From contig JABJEE010000080.1 in NCBI GenBank assembly GCA_018665005.1, forward strand, positions 1-5,893: a stretch of 5,893 bases of DNA, read 5' to 3'. Position numbers and translations under genes: made by a program. The stretch comes from Flavobacteriales bacterium. GTDB taxonomy: Bacteria > Bacteroidota > Bacteroidia > Flavobacteriales_D > Crocinitomicaceae. Numbering within the stretch: position 1 is the first letter of the stretch; every line of letters starts with the position of its first letter. This document shows, in pieces, positions 5,293 to 5,893 of this stretch. The notes under the pieces are model-generated. The model was not told the DNA's origin. It saw only the letters and a list, made by a program, of their open reading frames with translations, and made no database searches.

Positions 5293-5742
5293 GTTTATTC
5301 TCATTATTAATCCTTCAGCTAGTTCTGAATCCAGTTTCAGATTTTGATCAAAACAGTCAGCTCTATAGAAAAAGTGTTTCTTCTCCTTGTATCCCATAAA
5401 TAGAACAGAACCAGGCTTCTCACCGCTTTTATAATCATCGGCATCAACCAATACAGCTGTTTGGCTATCCATGACTTCTACAATAACTATATAGTAGTAT
5501 TTGTATGTTGGCAGAGATTTTTTATTGGTTGTGACAAGAACAATTTTTACATCTTGAAGCCTTTCAGCTGCTTCCAATAATGGACCTTTTTTCTTTGTTG
5601 CATAATAAAGAGGTATTTCTTCCCTACATTCTTCAAGTTGAGAATAACCCACAAATGGATCTCCCTTCTCAAGTATAAATGAGGAAGAAAATAGACCTAT
5701 GATTAAGGTAAGTGTCAGAGCATAAAATTTCATATACAACAT
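5290..5742 (-). CDS. Secreted cassette protein of unknown function (150 aa)
   Basis: ATG 5742 gives 150 residues; ATG 5733 (MKFYALTLTLIIG) gives 147 and a 22-nt leader typical of the array, so either may be used. Residues up to about 25 form a signal peptide (LTLTLIIGLFSSSF). The mature protein has two cysteines, in EECREE (C39) and ADCFDQ (C130), that could form a disulfide. Alternating strands (VKIVLVTTNKK, YKYYYIVIVEV, TAVLVDADDY) suggest a beta-rich fold. The family is not recognised. The stop TAG is inside the 9-bp cassette end (CTAGGCACAA), so the coding region reaches into the recombination site, as in the 2302-2727 gene. Confidence 0.8.
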   Translation of the reverse strand: MLYMKFYALTLTLIIGLFSSSFILEKGDPFVGYSQLEECREEIPLYYATKKKGPLLEAAERLQDVKIVLVTTNKKSLPTYKYYYIVIVEVMDSQTAVLVDADDYKSGEKPGSVLFMGYKEKKHFFYRADCFDQNLKLDSELAEGLIMRIN

Positions 5743-5746
5743 AAAT

Positions 5747-5881
5747 TAGGCACAAGTTGAGTATATGCAAAGTAGGCGATTGCGGGCTTCAAACCTATCA
5801 AACCATTGAGAAGTTGAAGAGGGCTATAACCCTTGAATTTACTACTATTTCGCCTATTTTGTATATACATTGTTGTGGGTA
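5747..5881 (-). repeat. attC-like recombination site 8
   Basis: 135 bp. On the gene strand TACCCACAAC AATGTATATAC and AATAGGCG pair with CGCCTACTTT, GCATATAC and TCAACTTGTGCCTA; GTATATACAAAATAGGCG and its partner mismatch at only two positions. A second small hairpin (AAGGGTTATAGCCC) lies inside. The far outer arm TTGTGGGTA belongs to the cassette that continues beyond the right edge. Confidence 0.73.
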
Positions 5882-5893
5882 GTTTTTATTCTA
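5882..5893 (-). other. 3' tip of the next cassette gene (cut by window edge)
   Basis: The layout predicts that the last bases are the end of another minus-strand gene. On that strand they read TAGAATAAAAAC before the 9-mer TACCCACAA. A TAA at 5886-5888 would end it at the usual short distance from the cassette end, but a frame reading on into site 8 is also open, so the stop cannot be fixed. Confidence 0.35.

Larger units (their letters stand above)
1542..5893 (-). mobile_element. Integron-like gene-cassette array (distal part)
   Basis: The stretch is tiled by units of one minus-strand gene plus one hairpin element, with no unexplained space between them. Cassette limits, taken at the N|TT junction, are: truncated unit to 1708; then 1709-2265, 2266-2745, 2746-3304, 3305-3844, 3845-4380, 4381-5187 and 5188-5755; and a partial unit from 5756. 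Each complete cassette begins (gene sense) with a 9-mer TTNNNNNNN, and its exact complement precedes AAC at the start of its own element. The pairs are TTAGCTACC, TTGCCACCA, TTGGCACCA, TTAGCAAAC, TTAGCGCCA, TTAGCTGCT and TTGTGCCTA. Known integron cassettes show this pairing because R'' and R' of one attC are completed only in the circular cassette. All genes point the same way, away from where an integrase and attI would lie, to the right. No integrase, attI or cassette promoter is in the window. Another site-specific recombinase acting on attC-like hairpins is the main alternative. Confidence 0.8.

Noticed and set aside
1700..5881. CRISPR array or miniature transposon (MITE) family as explanation of the repeats
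   Set aside because: Spacing is gene-sized and repeat length varies from 66 to 135 bp. The ends match across genes instead of across repeats, and there are no target-site duplications.

Overview
The window looks like DNA from a member of the Bacteroidota, probably flavobacterial. It is AT-rich. Start codons are preceded by short A-rich leaders without Shine-Dalgarno sequences. Its proteins include a large secreted 'WxFG...DF' beta-propeller-like protein, the start of a carboxypeptidase-regulatory-like protein and a TonB C-terminal-like protein. The lineage is inferred from these traits and not proven. Every gene I can support is on the minus strand.

Layout. (1) Positions 1-1200 hold the first 400 residues of a secreted protein that runs off the left edge. 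(2) Positions 1201-1541 have no gene. They carry a stretch like the 3' end of a serine tRNA (1239-1260), a bulged inverted repeat (1305-1382) and a perfect 20-bp palindrome (1443-1462). (3) From about 1542 to the right edge the DNA is tiled by small one-gene units: a truncated unit, seven complete ones, and the end of a ninth at the edge.

The units of region 3 follow one rule. Each gene is closely bracketed by a 9-bp sequence that starts TT and by its exact reverse complement ending AA. Seven of seven complete units match 9/9, yet the 9-mer differs from unit to unit. Between these ends sit eight imperfect inverted-repeat elements of 66-135 bp, read on the gene strand as AACAAYG-TATAT...ATATAC-NNNN-TT. 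This is the architecture of integron gene cassettes: 5' end TTRRRY, one promoterless gene, then an attC site whose R'' box pairs with the cassette's own 5' end. I interpret the region as the distal end of a chromosomal integron-like array. Its integrase and attI, if present, should lie to the right of the window. The sites are divergent: R'' always carries AAC, but the base before TT in R' is not fixed as G, and the RYYYAAC/GTTRRRY pattern is only partly met. No recombinase gene is visible, so the enzyme is unknown.

The cassette genes are small (about 135-217 codons) and mostly unrecognised. Five of eight have export signals (a Sec signal peptide or a lipobox), one is a three-helix membrane protein and two look cytoplasmic. 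Only one has a fairly clear domain (TonB C-terminal-like, 3414-3821); a lipocalin-like lipoprotein (2857-3282) is a weaker match. The genes share no obvious pathway, as expected for a collection of independently mobile cassettes.
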